From: Microbacteriaceae bacterium | Lineage (GTDB): Bacteria > Actinomycetota > Actinomycetes > Actinomycetales > Microbacteriaceae | Direction of reading: 5' to 3' | DNA: 5,683 nt | NCBI GenBank assembly: GCA_026785785.1 | Contig: JAJAZI010000051.1 | Span: forward strand, 1-5,683 | In this document: in pieces, positions 4,684-5,683 of the stretch | Position numbering within the stretch: position 1 is the first letter of the stretch | Layout of the letters: each line of letters begins with the position of its first letter | The notes under the pieces: generated by a model | What the model saw: the letters and a program-made list of their open reading frames with translations, nothing else | Database searches by the model: none | Told to the model about the DNA's origin: nothing | Made by a program: the position numbers and the translations under genes

Positions 4684-5683
4684 GTGTTCGAACTCCACCA
4701 TCTCACCGCCCAGGAGCAGTGGGACTGGCTCCAGCGCGGCGAGATCACCCCGACCGAGCTCGCCTGGCACTACCTCGAACGCATCGAGCGGCTCGATGGC
4801 GGCCTCGGCGCCTTCGTGACGGTGACCTCGGATGCCGCCCTTGAGCGCGCGGCACAGGTCGAAGCGTCCGTGCCGAAGTCCGCGCCGCTGTGGGGTCTCC
4901 CGTTCGGCGACAAGGACCTCAACCCGCGTGCCGGGGTGCCCACGAAGTTTGGCTCGGCGCTCATGGCGGACTTCGTGCCGGCCGCCTCGGACGAGCTCAC
5001 CCTCGCTCTCGACGCGGCCGGGGGTGTGAGCCTCGGCAAGACCAACGCGCCTGAGTTCGGGCTTCCCTCCTACACCGAGAGCCGGGTCGCGCCGCCGGCG
5101 CGCAATCCGTGGCGCACGAGCCTCGGCGCTGGCGGGTCCAGTGGCGGCGCGGCCGTCGCCGTCGCGGCGGGGCTTCTGCCGTTCGCGCCGGGAACCGACG
5201 GCGGCGGTTCGGTGCGGATCCCCGCGGCGGCCACCGGACTCGTCGGGCTCAAGCCCTCCCGCGGCCTCGTGCCGAGCGGTACCGGTATCGACAAGCTCGC
5301 CGGGCTGGTGGTGCCTGGCCCGCTCGCCCGCACGGTCGCCGACGCGGCTATGCTGCTCGACGCGATGATCGCGGGCGGCGACTACCCGTTCACCCTGCGC
5401 GCGCCGCGCTGGGACGGCGGGGGGCTGCTCAACGCCGCGGTGCGCGGCGAGGGACGGTTCCAGCTTGCCGTGATGACGACCTCCCCGTGGGACGACGCCT
5501 ACGACATCCACGTCTCGGCCGAGGCATCCGCGGCCCTCGCGATGGCGGTGCGCGAACTCGCCTCGATCGGCCACGGCATCGACGAACTCGCACTCGAGCC
5601 CGACGCCACCTATTCGCCCGCGTTCCGCACCGTGTGGCAGGCCGGCGCCTCCGGGATTCCGGCCGAAGGCGCCGAGCTCGAGC
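4684..5683 (+). CDS. Amidase signature family hydrolase, 3'-truncated
   Basis: Cytoplasmic hydrolase of the amidase signature family, which cleaves amide bonds with a Ser-cisSer-Lys triad. The first 333 residues are present and the rest lies beyond the right edge; family members usually have about 450-500 residues. Triad: Lys77 in PFGDKDL (73-79), cis-Ser152 in GAGGSSGGAA (148-157) and nucleophile Ser176 in TDGGGSVRIPA (171-181). The spacings of 75 and 24 residues equal those of fatty acid amide hydrolase as I recall it (K142, S217, S241). GLKPSRG, usual after the nucleophile, is also present. GTG 4684 is the first possible start after an in-frame TAG at 4672, and no usable Shine-Dalgarno sequence exists, so translation is probably leaderless. 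It lacks gatB or gatC neighbours in view, so GatA of the tRNA amidotransferase is less likely than a stand-alone amidase. Substrate is unknown. Confidence 0.92.
   Translation, partial: MFELHHLTAQEQWDWLQRGEITPTELAWHYLERIERLDGGLGAFVTVTSDAALERAAQVEASVPKSAPLWGLPFGDKDLNPRAGVPTKFGSALMADFVPAASDELTLALDAAGGVSLGKTNAPEFGLPSYTESRVAPPARNPWRTSLGAGGSSGGAAVAVAAGLLPFAPGTDGGGSVRIPAAATGLVGLKPSRGLVPSGTGIDKLAGLVVPGPLARTVADAAMLLDAMIAGGDYPFTLRAPRWDGGGLLNAAVRGEGRFQLAVMTTSPWDDAYDIHVSAEASAALAMAVRELASIGHGIDELALEPDATYSPAFRTVWQAGASGIPAEGAELE

Noticed and set aside
4645..5574. Long minus-strand open frame (309 codons) opposite the amidase
   Set aside because: Low-complexity Arg/Glu/Gly-rich translation with no motif; the opposite strand carries an amidase with a complete catalytic triad.
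4684..5683. GatA subunit of the Glu-tRNA amidotransferase
   Set aside because: The motifs are shared by the whole amidase signature family, no gatB or gatC gene is in view, and the N-terminal region with the LTAQEQWDWLQRGE start does not point specifically to GatA.
1..5683. CRISPR arrays, tRNA or rRNA genes, insertion sequences, phage genes
   Set aside because: No regularly spaced repeats, cloverleaf with CCA end, rRNA-like stretches, transposase motifs or flanking inverted repeats were seen.

Overview
The window looks like a chromosomal stretch from a high-GC actinobacterium, most likely a member of the Microbacteriaceae. The evidence is the strong G/C third-position bias, the actinobacterial style of the proteins (a Ser/Thr/Pro-linker lipoprotein, a YtrA-type GntR regulator with its ABC cassette), several apparently leaderless starts, and an excess of the hexamer GCATCC/GGATGC (13 copies by my count), which I associate from memory with this family. 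No rRNA, tRNA, CRISPR array, insertion sequence or phage gene was seen.

Layout, left to right. (1) Positions 1-799: the 3' part of an ABC-2 type permease (+), cut by the left edge. (2) Positions 800-884: a short intergenic region with a 12-bp palindrome, a -10-like element and a possible 9-codon leaderless ORF whose stop overlaps the next start. (3) Positions 885-1463: a phosphinothricin-acetyltransferase-like GNAT (+). (4) Positions 1469-3494: a minus-strand three-gene operon, read from right to left as GntR/YtrA regulator, ABC ATPase, six-helix permease. Both junctions are 4-nt ATGA overlaps. (5) Positions 3495-3597: a divergent control region with a consensus -35 box and an inverted repeat over the operon's -10 region, a strong candidate operator. 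(6) Positions 3598-3963: a 121-aa SRPBCC-like protein (+). (7) Positions 3964-4584: a secreted lipoprotein (-). (8) Positions 4585-4683: a second divergent promoter region. (9) Position 4684 to the right edge: an amidase-signature hydrolase (+) with an intact catalytic triad, truncated by the window.

How it works together. The GntR-ABC-permease operon is the one clear functional unit: a small repressor probably binds its own promoter and controls an exporter. In better-studied Ytr-type cassettes the inducing signal is cell-envelope stress. The other genes look like independent single-gene units, packed tail-to-tail (5 bp and 0 bp between convergent stops) or head-to-head (about 100 bp). Three plus-strand units share one start architecture: a TAnnnT hexamer, a 6-7 nt spacer, then the start codon, with no Shine-Dalgarno sequence. 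This points to leaderless translation as a recurrent mode here. I do not see a wholly new multi-gene system. The best leads are the operator, the coupled mini-ORF ahead of the GNAT, and the hairpin across the abutting convergent stops.
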